A stretch of DNA of 16,730 nt from Bacteroidota bacterium (GCA_947497195.1 CANMGM010000017.1:1-16730); one strand, 5' to 3'. Positions 1-7,044 are shown, counted from the stretch's first letter. Notes: generated by a model from the letters alone, not told the origin. Numbers and translations: made by a program.

Positions 1-2
1 AA

Positions 3-89
3 AATGCATTGACCAAGCAGTACCAAGCCCTTTTTGAAGTGGAGGAAGTGTACCTAGATTTTACGGATGATGCCATTGAAGAAGTAGGG
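3..89 (+). other. clpX: ClpX-like segment (remnant or misjoined end of clpX)
   Basis: These 29 codons match the start of the ClpX C-terminal small domain: NALTKQYQALF, then a hydrophobic-acidic stretch ending DDAIEEV. In ClpX about 15 more residues should lead to a GARGLR motif and then 40 to 60 further residues. None of that is present in any forward frame here. The similarity stops at about position 89, where base composition also changes. It is a remnant, a recombination point or an assembly junction. Confidence 0.6.
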
Positions 90-608
90 ATGAGACACCG
101 AGGAACCTACAAATTACACCTGTATACCTTAGAAGATGATGCTTGTGAGGTTTTTGATGAAGTTTTTGTGGATGTGTTATTAAAACAAGGCAATCCAGAT
201 TGCAGCATAGATTTAAATACTATGTCGTTTAATAATCAAGGAACGAACGAATACATTAATGTATTTGAAACATTAGACGCCGTTACTAACCAAAAAACCC
301 TAACGGCAAATGGTATAGCGGGTACATGCGTAATTTATTTTCACCCGAGTTGGAATACACAAAATATCAAAACAGGTATTTACAAAACGACCGATAATTA
401 TAGCATGGATAATGCAGACGGTGATTATAATAAAGTTTTTATAGGTATTACTAAAAACAGCACGTTTTGGGGATGTGTTGAAAACCAAGACGTTTATGTA
501 ACAAATAATGATGGGAACTTAAAAATTGAATTCTGTAACTTAAATTTCCTTGCTAATAATGGCAGCAGTTTAAGTGATATTGTTTCTGGTAATATAATTG
601 AGCCTTAA
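3..608 (+). CDS. 5'-truncated chimeric ORF: ClpX C-terminal fragment joined to a beta-rich secreted-type domain
   Basis: The frame is already open at the left edge, so the true start lies outside the window; the TTG at 9 is not a convincing start. The first 29 codons (3-89) read as the ClpX region before its C-terminal GARGLR segment: NALTKQYQALF is also the sequence I recall for Escherichia coli ClpX, followed by a V-LDFTDDAIEEV pattern. From the Met at 90 onward nothing resembles ClpX. The remaining 173 residues alternate hydrophobic and polar residues, with GTYKLHLYT, VFVDVLL, TGIYKTTDNY and VFIGITKNS, which recalls the beta-sandwich C-terminal half of Bacteroidota lipoproteins. Base composition turns AT-rich at about 90. 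ClpX is the ATPase unfoldase of ClpXP, but this frame lacks its GARGLR end, so the product cannot be normal ClpX. The ClpX match is fairly sure; the fate of the fused protein is unknown. A contig misjoin is a serious alternative. Confidence 0.65.
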   Translation, partial: NALTKQYQALFEVEEVYLDFTDDAIEEVGMRHRGTYKLHLYTLEDDACEVFDEVFVDVLLKQGNPDCSIDLNTMSFNNQGTNEYINVFETLDAVTNQKTLTANGIAGTCVIYFHPSWNTQNIKTGIYKTTDNYSMDNADGDYNKVFIGITKNSTFWGCVENQDVYVTNNDGNLKIEFCNLNFLANNGSSLSDIVSGNIIEP

Positions 609-686
609 TTTACAGCTCATCCAAAAGCATCCTGTGCAGAACTTATTCCAGTAATTGTTTCAGGACAAGAGTAGCCAAGATAAATA

Positions 687-1661
687 TCACTTCCTCTTCC
701 CACTCCTCATCAAATCAAAACTCCCATAAATTACATTCCCCTCGGGTGTTTTTAATTCGAACGAGTATTTTCCGTCGGGTAAATCCTTGCCATCAAAATC
801 GTTGGCGTAATTGCCGGTTTGATACACCTGCTCGCCCTTCTTGCTGTACACCACCAAGGTACTGTAACGCTTCAGGTTGGCAATCACAAATACATCGTTA
901 AACCCATCGCCGTTGGGCGAAAGCATCGTGGGAATTACCGGCGCGCGCGGTTCTTCGGTTTCCTTCAATACACGCAAAGGCGCTGGTTCACTCACCGGAT
1001 CTTCAGGCACGCACGATTGCAACTCAAACGCATCGAGGTAGATATACACCGTTTTACTCCATGCACCGCGGTTGGCCATTTGAATTAGCGTTGATGCATC
1101 CGATCTGAAATTCCCGACATACATGTACTGTTCATCGCCGCTGGCTACATACGTAAACTCAAGGTGCTTCCAGCCAGCCGTATCGGAGATGGTGAGGTAC
1201 TTGCGCGTTTTAAACTGTGGAATTGCCTGTATCGGCGCCCAGTTTTGCGTGGCGATACTGTCGGCACCAATGTAAACACCCAACTCATCGGTGAAGGCCC
1301 AGGTTTCGTCGGCGGCAGAAACCTTAAACTGCACGCAGTATTCCACACCGGGTTTTAATTTCTTATTCAGCTTCACCCCAAGGTACTCGCGGAAGTTCGG
1401 ATTTTCGTGGTCGTATAAAATAATTCCCGCATAATTGCGCCCGTCTGCAGCGTTTTGTTTGCCATAGGTTCCGGCATTGTTTTGAATCAAATCGGGGCTT
1501 CCGTTACCCGGACTAAACCAGGGATACGCTTTTTCGATGCTGCCCGGATATTTCGATTTCTTCGGTGTACGAACGTTTTCAAATCCTGCATTGGGAATGA
1601 GGTTTTGTGCGTTATGCTGAACCGAAATCAGAATAAAGGAGAGCAGCGTGAGGAATTTCAT
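687..1661 (-). CDS. T9SS type B (gliding-motility-type) sorting-domain envelope protein
   Basis: The 324-residue protein has a signal peptide with likely cleavage after Ala18 (HNA-QN). A beta-rich region, about 20-217, opens with PNAGFE and ends YIYLDAFELQSC, as in carbohydrate-binding-like jelly rolls of Bacteroidota surface proteins. A short Pro/Glu-rich linker (about 218-243) leads to a C-terminal domain with SPNGDGFND at 248-256, then VVYSKKGEQVYQT, DFDGKDLPDGKYSFEL and a basic end. That is the gliding-motility C-terminal (CHU_C, type B sorting) domain, which sends proteins through the type IX secretion system. The gene lies 27 bases downstream of the helical-repeat gene on the same strand, so they may share a transcript. 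A near-match -7 element (TATTTTCG, 1667-1674) also sits 5 bases before the ATG. The ligand or substrate of the N-terminal region is unknown. Confidence 0.85.
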   Translation of the reverse strand: MKFLTLLSFILISVQHNAQNLIPNAGFENVRTPKKSKYPGSIEKAYPWFSPGNGSPDLIQNNAGTYGKQNAADGRNYAGIILYDHENPNFREYLGVKLNKKLKPGVEYCVQFKVSAADETWAFTDELGVYIGADSIATQNWAPIQAIPQFKTRKYLTISDTAGWKHLEFTYVASGDEQYMYVGNFRSDASTLIQMANRGAWSKTVYIYLDAFELQSCVPEDPVSEPAPLRVLKETEEPRAPVIPTMLSPNGDGFNDVFVIANLKRYSTLVVYSKKGEQVYQTGNYANDFDGKDLPDGKYSFELKTPEGNVIYGSFDLMRSGKRK

Positions 1662-1688
1662 CCGGCCGAAAATACATCAATCCTAGCT

Positions 1689-3131
1689 TTACTTTTTCGC
1701 TTTTCCGAATTTTTGCACCAAGCCCTCGGCTCGGTTCCGAAGCCAGGGGATATCGGCGGCCGGACGCAATTGCTCCAGTTCTTCCATAAATGCGGCATTC
1801 GGCGCACTGCGGTTGAGCTTGAATTTCATCAGTTTATTGATGAGCAAAATAAAATTGTGGTAGGTTTTCTTCTGGATCTCCGAAATCGTTTGGTTGCGGC
1901 GCAGGTATATCTTAAATGCATCCACCAGCGAAGCAAAGGCATCATACTCGTCGAGCTCGAAATACACTTTCATGAGCAGCGATTTCGAATCGAGGTGATA
2001 ATACACGTCGTTGAACTCCACTTTTAACAGCATGCGAAGCGCCTTATCGTGTTCCTTACGCGCAAAATGCACCCAGGCCATCGAATACGTATAGGCATTT
2101 TTGGCAAATTGTGGATTGAGTTTCGGATAGAATTCTTCAATAAAATTGCCCACCCATTCGTCTTCGCCCAAACGCAAACCGGTGGTAACAATGTTTTTAA
2201 AATCGGGTTGCGACACAAAATTACCTTCAAAAATCAGGTGCTTGTCGACCATTTCCTGGTACAGCGCAAAGATCATCCCCAACGCATCCTTATCGCCCGA
2301 GTTGATGCGGCGAATGCAGAAATTCTGCGCAAACACATACATACCACGCGCTTCATTGCGGCTAAACAGGTGCTCATGTTTTTTCAGCGCTTCAAGCAAA
2401 TTCGTGTAATGCTGGATGTCATCGGGCTCGGTTAGGGTGCAATGAATAAGACGGTAAATGTAAATAGCCGGGATATCGTCGAACGTTCCTTTGCGCAGGT
2501 ACTGCACCAGTTCGTCGAAAAAGCTGAGGTTATACGTTACCGACAGAATATTGCGGCGGTTAATCATCTCGCAGTAATAGCGAAAACCCCGGGCCAGATA
2601 GGTAATCTCGAGGTTGTCGATGAGTTCCTGCAGCGAGTTGTCGAATGCCCGGTTTCGGTTTTCGGAACTGTATTCGTAGCGTATTTCGCTAATTTTATGA
2701 AGTTTGAGGTAATAATCGCTATCGCGAAAGGAAGCTGTTTCGTTGAGTTTATCGAGCTCCTCCAATTCCTGTAAAAAGTACTTGGTAGCGTTTCGCCTTT
2801 GCATCGATTGCGTGAGATACAACTGCTGCTGAAAACGATCTTTTCGAAATTCGGTATAGCTGATGAATTCTTCGAGCAACTTAGTTAAATCGCTTTGCAG
2901 GTAGCGTATTTTTTGTTCGTCGAACTTCTCGCCGGGATAATGCTTTTTAAAGAAAACCTCCTTCTCGAGTTTCGGATTCGAAAAATCGTCTTCGTATTTC
3001 GCAAGCAGACCGATGAACTTCTCAAGATGCCGGTTCGGATTGTGGTAATCTGTGGCAACAAAACTTCGGAAGTCTTTCAACTCTTTTTTTGAAAGCGTCT
3101 GCAGCAGTTGGATGAGTTTTCCGTTTAACAT
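1689..3131 (-). CDS. Helical-repeat (TPR-like) cytoplasmic protein of unknown function
   Basis: The 480-residue protein has no signal peptide or membrane segment and is almost wholly predicted alpha-helical with many charged residues. The N-terminal part (KLIQLLQTLSKKELKDF, then HNPNRHLEKFIGLL) resembles a family of uncharacterised proteins found widely in Bacteroidota. Residues of roughly 320-420 have paired helices with spaced Ala/Tyr/Leu like tetratricopeptide repeats (YSMAWVHFARKEHDKALRML, MKVYFELDEYDAFASLVDAF), suggesting a protein-binding scaffold. The C-terminus is basic (KFGKAKK). The ATG at 3131 is supported by a good -7 element just upstream. The T9SS type B gene follows after 27 bases. 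No enzymatic motif is visible, and the function is not known to me. The opposite-strand frames across this gene are shadows. Confidence 0.75.
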   Translation of the reverse strand: MLNGKLIQLLQTLSKKELKDFRSFVATDYHNPNRHLEKFIGLLAKYEDDFSNPKLEKEVFFKKHYPGEKFDEQKIRYLQSDLTKLLEEFISYTEFRKDRFQQQLYLTQSMQRRNATKYFLQELEELDKLNETASFRDSDYYLKLHKISEIRYEYSSENRNRAFDNSLQELIDNLEITYLARGFRYYCEMINRRNILSVTYNLSFFDELVQYLRKGTFDDIPAIYIYRLIHCTLTEPDDIQHYTNLLEALKKHEHLFSRNEARGMYVFAQNFCIRRINSGDKDALGMIFALYQEMVDKHLIFEGNFVSQPDFKNIVTTGLRLGEDEWVGNFIEEFYPKLNPQFAKNAYTYSMAWVHFARKEHDKALRMLLKVEFNDVYYHLDSKSLLMKVYFELDEYDAFASLVDAFKIYLRRNQTISEIQKKTYHNFILLINKLMKFKLNRSAPNAAFMEELEQLRPAADIPWLRNRAEGLVQKFGKAKK

Positions 3132-3139
3132 TGTTTTAA

Positions 3140-3147
3140 CAAAATTA
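3140..3147 (-). promoter_or_regulatory. Candidate Bacteroidota -7 promoter element
   Basis: Read on the minus strand this is TAATTTTG, an exact match to the Bacteroidota housekeeping consensus TAnnTTTG. It lies 8 bases before the ATG at 3131. No clear TTG-type -33 element is seen about 19-21 bases upstream, only a T-run. If used, the transcript would have almost no 5' leader. Confidence 0.45.
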
Positions 3148-3339
3148 AGGTAAAAGTTGAGAGCTGAAAAAATGGTGCATATGTGTTTTCTTAAGATAAA
3201 GCATCCCCCAAATAATTTGTTTAAGGCAATGAAAATGAGATGATAAGATTTGATGTTTTGTGATTTCGGCTAAAATAATCGTGTGGTTTTTTCCGATAAA
3301 TTGAAAATCATGTTTCTAAAATTTCCTGAATTCAATAAA

Positions 3340-3347
3340 TAACTTTA
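3340..3347 (+). promoter_or_regulatory. Candidate -7 promoter element for the T9SS type A protein
   Basis: TAACTTTA differs from TAnnTTTG only at the last base and lies 23 bases before the ATG at 3371. The upstream match is poor: a TTTC 23 bases earlier. The rest of the AT-rich spacer 3132-3370 shows no hairpin, RNA gene or small ORF that I can support. Confidence 0.35.
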
Positions 3348-3370
3348 TCGAAACCTTAAAACCCAAGATT

Positions 3371-4168
3371 ATGAGAAAGCCGTTCTACACACCTGCATTG
3401 CTTGTTTTACTCCTTGGTTTCATCTTCAACACGTTTACCATTATAGCAGGCGGAATTGAAGATATTCAGCGTTTCGAATTGAGGGTAAACCTTCAGAATT
3501 CTACAAATCAAACCGGGGTACATTTTATGAAACTCGAGGTGGAGGTGCCGCAGGGTACTCAACTGGTGTTCCTGGGCAACGATAAACTTCAAGTCGAAGA
3601 ACCTAGTTCAACCAACGTTCGTACAGATGGCAAAATAGACGTCGACATCATCATTCGCGATAATGGACAGGCTATTCCGCTTGATGAAAGCACGCCTGTT
3701 GTGAATATCCCGCATGCAGGAAATACTGCTTTTGTTGTGGGTGAGCTTGATGTGCAAATAATTACTGTCGACAATATTTCAGGCGTGTACGAAGTAAATC
3801 CGAACCAACCGGTAAACATGCAGGCGCGCATTTTCGATCGGTTTGGAAACGAAATCAATACCGCACAGGTTGAGGTGACACCGGTCGAAGAAGAACTCGC
3901 CGTAACTCGAATTGAAGCTGAGCCCGAGCTTGTGGTTTATCCGAATCCGGCGCCAGATGGCATTTTCAACCTACAGATTAAAGGTGCAAAAATTAATGGA
4001 TTCGTTGCTATTCACAATTCACTGGGTGTTTTGGTAAGTCAATTGCCTTCTTCGAACTTTACTGATGCAACCGAAGTGAGATTGGAGCATTTGCCAAAGG
4101 GCGTTTATTATATCAAAGTTCCGACTACCGAAGGCGAGTTAATCAAGAAGTTGCAAATTACACGCTAA
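3371..4168 (+). CDS. Secreted protein with T9SS type A sorting domain
   Basis: The 265-residue protein begins with an N-terminal signal: MRK, a hydrophobic stretch 8-26, and a small-residue exit AGG. A beta-rich middle of about 30-170 residues has no recognised fold. From about 188 there is a clear Por-secretion type A sorting domain: VVYPNP at 188-193, GIFNLQIKG, VAIHNSLGVLV, LEHLPKGVYYIKV and a basic end KKLQITR. Such domains take proteins through the outer membrane by the type IX system, after which they are usually cleaved and attached to the surface or released. The short mature region (about 160 residues) suggests a small surface or matrix protein rather than an enzyme. It stands alone, divergent from the TPR-like gene and convergent with the DUF4294 gene. 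Confidence 0.85.
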   Translation: MRKPFYTPALLVLLLGFIFNTFTIIAGGIEDIQRFELRVNLQNSTNQTGVHFMKLEVEVPQGTQLVFLGNDKLQVEEPSSTNVRTDGKIDVDIIIRDNGQAIPLDESTPVVNIPHAGNTAFVVGELDVQIITVDNISGVYEVNPNQPVNMQARIFDRFGNEINTAQVEVTPVEEELAVTRIEAEPELVVYPNPAPDGIFNLQIKGAKINGFVAIHNSLGVLVSQLPSSNFTDATEVRLEHLPKGVYYIKVPTTEGELIKKLQITR

Positions 4169-4172
4169 GCTT

Positions 4173-4189
4173 TTTGAATGTGATTCAAA
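4173..4189. terminator. Weak hairpin between convergent genes, possible bidirectional terminator
   Basis: TTTGAAT and ATTCAAA form a perfect 7-bp stem with a GTG loop. It sits in the 24-base gap between the stop codons at 4168 and 4193. The stem is AT-rich and has no proper U-tract on either strand, so terminator function is uncertain; position is the main argument. Confidence 0.3.
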
Positions 4190-4192
4190 TGG

Positions 4193-4828
4193 TTAGTTCA
4201 CAAACGTACCATCTTCAATCGAAATAATAATATCCTCTATCATTCGATCTTCAGAATTGGCATTGGGATCGTAAGCCGATTTAAGGTTCGTTCTGAAGAT
4301 ACGTGCTACCGATTGCCAAAATACCGCTTGGAATGATCCACGCAGGTCTTTAACCAAGCCATACGACGTATTTCCGGTTTCGCGGTCTATAAGTTTGATT
4401 AAAATTCGACCCTGATTCAACGTCATGTCGCGAATATCGTCTTCAAATTCGGCTTTAATGTCGTTCTCTGCCAGCTTAAGAATGCGCTTTTGGTCTTTCT
4501 CTGATTTCCCCGTAAGTTGTTCGTTATACTGCTTCAATTTGTTCCCAGCCAGTTTCGAATACGGATACACTTTTGCCACATCGCGCTTCAATCTGCTCCA
4601 TTTTCGTTCTTCTCGTTTGGATGCAAATACGCGGGCTTCTGAAACGGTGAGTGGTTCAAGTGTAACGGTTGGAATGGTATCGCCCGAGTCTGAAATGATG
4701 TAGTACAATTTGAAGCCGGTTGGGGTTGGCTGTTCCTCGATAACAGGTTGTTTCTTGGGACGAATTTGCGCGCTTGCGCAAAATGGCATAACCAAGGCAA
4801 GGGAAACGAAAATGCTTGTTATATTCAT
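4193..4828 (-). CDS. DUF4294 family exported protein
   Basis: The 211-residue protein has a signal peptide cleaved probably after Ala20 (CASA-QI), a short Lys/Pro/Glu linker and then the DUF4294 domain (about 38-205). Its recognisable features are DSGDTIPTVTLEPL, a basic stretch REERKWSRLKRDVAKVYPY, GRILIKLIDRETGNTSY and the conserved FQAVFWQSVARIF. The family is confined to Bacteroidota as far as I recall, is periplasmic or envelope-associated, and has no known activity. The basic helical region followed by an RETG segment suggests a binding protein, but that is inference. The thioesterase gene ends 34 bases upstream on the same strand; an exact TAACTTTG element overlaps its stop codon, so this gene probably has its own promoter as well as possible read-through. 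Confidence 0.85.
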   Translation of the reverse strand: MNITSIFVSLALVMPFCASAQIRPKKQPVIEEQPTPTGFKLYYIISDSGDTIPTVTLEPLTVSEARVFASKREERKWSRLKRDVAKVYPYSKLAGNKLKQYNEQLTGKSEKDQKRILKLAENDIKAEFEDDIRDMTLNQGRILIKLIDRETGNTSYGLVKDLRGSFQAVFWQSVARIFRTNLKSAYDPNANSEDRMIEDIIISIEDGTFVN

Positions 4829-4857
4829 GCTGATTTGCCGCTTATAAAATGTTGTGC

Positions 4858-4865
4858 CAAAGTTA
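4858..4865 (-). promoter_or_regulatory. Candidate -7 promoter element overlapping the upstream stop codon
   Basis: On the minus strand TAACTTTG is an exact TAnnTTTG match, 29 bases before the DUF4294 ATG at 4828. Its TAA is also the stop codon of the thioesterase gene. A TTTG lies only 12 bases upstream, too close for the usual -33 spacing of about 19-21. Confidence 0.4.
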
Positions 4866-5267
4866 AAAGTACTTTTTCAAAACGTCGCCCAATAGCGCAG
4901 GCATACGAACAGGTCTGCCTGTTTGTGCCGAAACAAAAACAAGTTCTGTGCTTGCCGTATTTAACGACTCTCGCTGCGTGTTGAACGTTTCGTAGGTAAA
5001 AAGGATTCGGGACATCGGCAATTCTGGAATGCATGTTCGGATGAGCAATTCTTCGTCGTAAAACGCAGGTTTACGGTATTTTATTTCGAAGTGCGTAACC
5101 GGCATCAAAATTCCTGAATCCTCGAGGTTTTTATACGAACAGTTGAGACTTCGGAGTGCTTCTACCCGCCCCACTTCAAAATAAGTGGCGTATACACCAT
5201 AATATACGTAGCGCATCTGATCGGTTTCGGCATAACGTACCCTTAACTTGGTTTCGTGGATAAACAT
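4863..5267 (-). CDS. YbgC-type acyl-CoA thioesterase (hotdog fold)
   Basis: The 134-residue protein has the size and layout of a 4-hydroxybenzoyl-CoA thioesterase / YbgC family single hotdog domain. The active-site segment is RYAETDQMRYVYYGVY near the N-terminus; Asp16 corresponds to the catalytic Asp of the family. It is followed by YFEVGRVEALR on the central helix and FEIKYRKPAFYDEELLI on the following strands. Such enzymes hydrolyse short- or medium-chain acyl-CoA in the cytoplasm; the substrate cannot be told from sequence. The usual small Gly after the catalytic Asp loop (QMG in relatives I recall) is Arg here (QMR). The start codon has GAGG 10 bases upstream, part of an inverted repeat shared with the divergent gene. 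The link to DUF4294 downstream is positional only. Confidence 0.85.
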   Translation of the reverse strand: MFIHETKLRVRYAETDQMRYVYYGVYATYFEVGRVEALRSLNCSYKNLEDSGILMPVTHFEIKYRKPAFYDEELLIRTCIPELPMSRILFTYETFNTQRESLNTASTELVFVSAQTGRPVRMPALLGDVLKKYF

Positions 5268-5272
5268 GGTTA

Positions 5273-5313
5273 ATTTGCCTCCCGGAAGGTAGGTGGGAAA
5301 AACTGAGGCAAAT
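5273..5313. repeat. 9-bp inverted repeat in a divergent intergenic region
   Basis: The arms are ATTTGCCTC (5273-5281) and GAGGCAAAT (5305-5313), perfectly complementary, separated by 23 bases. Each arm ends 5 bases before a start codon (ATG at 5267 on the minus strand, ATG at 5319 on the plus strand), so the arrangement is exactly symmetric. The GAGG at each arm could act as a Shine-Dalgarno-like site, or the pair could be an operator for a dimeric regulator. Confidence 0.6.
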
Positions 5314-5318
5314 ATCGC

Positions 5319-6089
5319 ATGAACAAAACATTAAGACTACAGATTCATCTAGTATTTATTCACCTGTTGGTGTGGATGGTCTTTATTTCGTGCCGGCAAC
5401 AACAACTTGCCAGCGTGGAGCCCTTAAAATCCAGCGAAATTTCGGGAAAGGAATTGACAGATGATCAAGCTGCCGAAGCCTTGATTGTACCGTATCGAAA
5501 GCCACTTCAGGAAATCATGCAGCAGGTGCTTTGTTATTCGGGTTCTCCGGCTACGAAAGAGTTGCCCGAAAGTTCGCTCGGGAATCTCATTTGCGATTTG
5601 TTGCGCGTTGAGGGAAAAAAAATGAGTTCGCTTCATGTGGATGTGGCGTTTATGAACCAGGGAGGCTTGCGCATCGAGTGGCCCAAAGGAGCAATTACTC
5701 GTTCGATGGTGCTCGAAATCATGCCCTTCGAAAATCGGCTTCAGTTGATTGCCGTGGATTCTTCGCAATTCAAGAGTTTGCTCGAACAAATTGCCAAACG
5801 AGGCGGTGCCCCAATTTCCGGAGTGCGGATGGAAATCAATCAAAACAATCAATTGCAATCGTGGTCCGGAACATCCATTGCCCCAAAATCGGATGGGCTG
5901 ATTTACCTGCTAACTTCTGATTATCTTGTGAACGGAGGCGATTCGTATACAATTGGATATCAGAAACTGCTCTGGACCGGTCCCAAAGTGCGCGATGGAA
6001 TCGAACAGGCTATTGTTGCTGTGAATGCAGCCGGAGATATATTAAAACCAGCAAAGGATGGAAGAATTACGAAATTACAATCGCCGTGA
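5319..6089 (+). CDS. 5'-nucleotidase C-terminal (substrate-binding) domain lipoprotein
   Basis: The 256-residue protein has a hydrophobic signal segment and lipobox FISC with Cys25, so it is probably a lipoprotein. The rest is the C-terminal domain of UshA-type 5'-nucleotidases without any metallophosphatase domain. It has ESSLGNLICDLLR (84-96), DVAFMNQGGLRIEWPKGAIT (108-127), a PFENRLQLIAV segment (136-146) and LTSDYLVNGGDSYT (198-211). In two-domain nucleotidases these segments bind and stack the nucleotide base. The missing catalytic domain is encoded by the next gene, which overlaps this one by 32 bases, so the two products probably work together on extracytoplasmic nucleotides or related phosphoesters. 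The ATG at 5319 gives a normal signal peptide and has GAGG upstream. A free-standing binding protein is the alternative. Confidence 0.88.
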   Translation: MNKTLRLQIHLVFIHLLVWMVFISCRQQQLASVEPLKSSEISGKELTDDQAAEALIVPYRKPLQEIMQQVLCYSGSPATKELPESSLGNLICDLLRVEGKKMSSLHVDVAFMNQGGLRIEWPKGAITRSMVLEIMPFENRLQLIAVDSSQFKSLLEQIAKRGGAPISGVRMEINQNNQLQSWSGTSIAPKSDGLIYLLTSDYLVNGGDSYTIGYQKLLWTGPKVRDGIEQAIVAVNAAGDILKPAKDGRITKLQSP

Positions 6090-7011
6090 AGTCCTGCGCT
6101 TGCTGGGTGCAGGTGCTTTGGCTATCGGTGCGGGAAATATATATGGATTTGGTCTGCAGGGAAGGAATACGCAAACGAAAATCAGTATTCTGCATACCAA
6201 CGACTGGCATAGCCGCATAGATCCTTTTCCGGAGAATGATCCGAAATTCCCTTCCATGGGAGGCGCGGCGCGCAGGGCATCGTTGATCAAAGCACTTCGA
6301 AAAGAATCGGAACATGTGCTCTTGCTCGATGCCGGCGATATCATTCAGGGCACACCGTATTTTAATTATTACCATGGCGAGCCCGAGATAAAGTTGATGA
6401 ATCTGATGGGTTACGACGCGGCAACCATGGGAAACCATGATTTCGACAACGGCATGGAGGCCTTGGCGCGCCTTATGAAGCTGGCCGACTTTCCTTTTGT
6501 AAACTGCAATTACGAATTGAAAGGAACACCACTCGAAAAGTTGGTGAGAAAATCGGTGGTGTTTAAGCGTGGCAAGGTAAAAATTGGAATCACAGGTGTT
6601 GGCATCAATCTGAAAGGGTTTATTCCGGATGAACACCACGCGGGATTGGTTTATCTCGATCCAATTGTTAAAGCCAATGAAGAAGCTTTATATTTGAAGA
6701 GAGAAAAGCAATGTTCGATGGTGATCTGTTTGTCGCATTTAGGTTATACCTATCCCGATTCAAAAGTGTCGGATCGGGTACTTGCCGCTGAAACCGAGAA
6801 TATTGACCTTATTCTAGGTGGTCATACCCATACTTTTCTTGAAAAACCGGATATTTTAAGCAATAAGTTAGGTAAGCAGGTAGTGGTGAATCAGGTGGGT
6901 TGGGCAGGATTGAGACTTGGCCAACTAAACTGCATTTTTAGTAGCCAAAGCAACATGAAATCGGAGGAAAAAGTCCAAATTGAAGTTTTCAAAAAGTCAA
7001 TAGCAATTTAA
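6058..7011 (+). CDS. Tat-exported metallophosphatase (5'-nucleotidase N-terminal catalytic domain)
   Basis: The 317-residue protein has a twin-arginine signal: RR at 9-10, followed by EVLRLLGAGALAIGAG. It then has the complete calcineurin-like metal site of UshA-type nucleotidases: HTNDWH (46-51, ligands Asp49 and His51), DAGD (91-94), GNHD (125-128, Asn126/His127 catalytic pair), LSHLG (His227) and GGHTHT (254-259, His256 and His258). It ends where the catalytic domain normally joins the C-terminal domain, which is supplied by the upstream lipoprotein. Predicted role is hydrolysis of nucleotides or nucleotide sugars in the periplasm. Using Tat implies folding, perhaps with metal, before export, while its partner goes by Sec and is lipidated. 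The start overlaps the previous gene by 32 bases, typical of tight co-expression. The exact substrate is not predictable. Confidence 0.9.
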   Translation: MEELRNYNRREVLRLLGAGALAIGAGNIYGFGLQGRNTQTKISILHTNDWHSRIDPFPENDPKFPSMGGAARRASLIKALRKESEHVLLLDAGDIIQGTPYFNYYHGEPEIKLMNLMGYDAATMGNHDFDNGMEALARLMKLADFPFVNCNYELKGTPLEKLVRKSVVFKRGKVKIGITGVGINLKGFIPDEHHAGLVYLDPIVKANEEALYLKREKQCSMVICLSHLGYTYPDSKVSDRVLAAETENIDLILGGHTHTFLEKPDILSNKLGKQVVVNQVGWAGLRLGQLNCIFSSQSNMKSEEKVQIEVFKKSIAI

Positions 7012-7036
7012 TTTTTTTTTTAATGTTTTTTTAGTA

Positions 7037-7044
7037 AATATTTG
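7037..7044 (+). promoter_or_regulatory. Candidate -7 element of the dnaA promoter
   Basis: AATATTTG has one mismatch to TAnnTTTG and lies inside a very AT-rich stretch (7011-7044) about 88 bases before the dnaA ATG. The upstream -33 region is only a T-run. It would give a leader of about 80 bases containing the inverted repeat at 7055-7085. Confidence 0.3.

Noticed and set aside
609..686. Open minus-strand stretch after the T9SS type B gene that looked like a possible C-terminal extension or lost exon
   Set aside because: It lies beyond the TGA at 687-689, lacks a start codon and shows no family similarity; the sorting domain already ends normally.
1455..2027. 190-codon open frame on the plus strand
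   Set aside because: It lies antisense to the end of the helical-repeat gene and the start of the T9SS type B gene, both of which have clear protein features; its translation has no recognisable domain. It is a shadow.
6067..6639. 190-codon open frame on the minus strand
   Set aside because: It is antisense to the metallophosphatase gene, whose catalytic motifs are complete; the translation is His/Cys-rich without family features.
7011..7020. Run of T directly after the metallophosphatase stop codon, considered as a terminator
   Set aside because: No stable stem precedes it; the preceding bases are AT-rich coding sequence.
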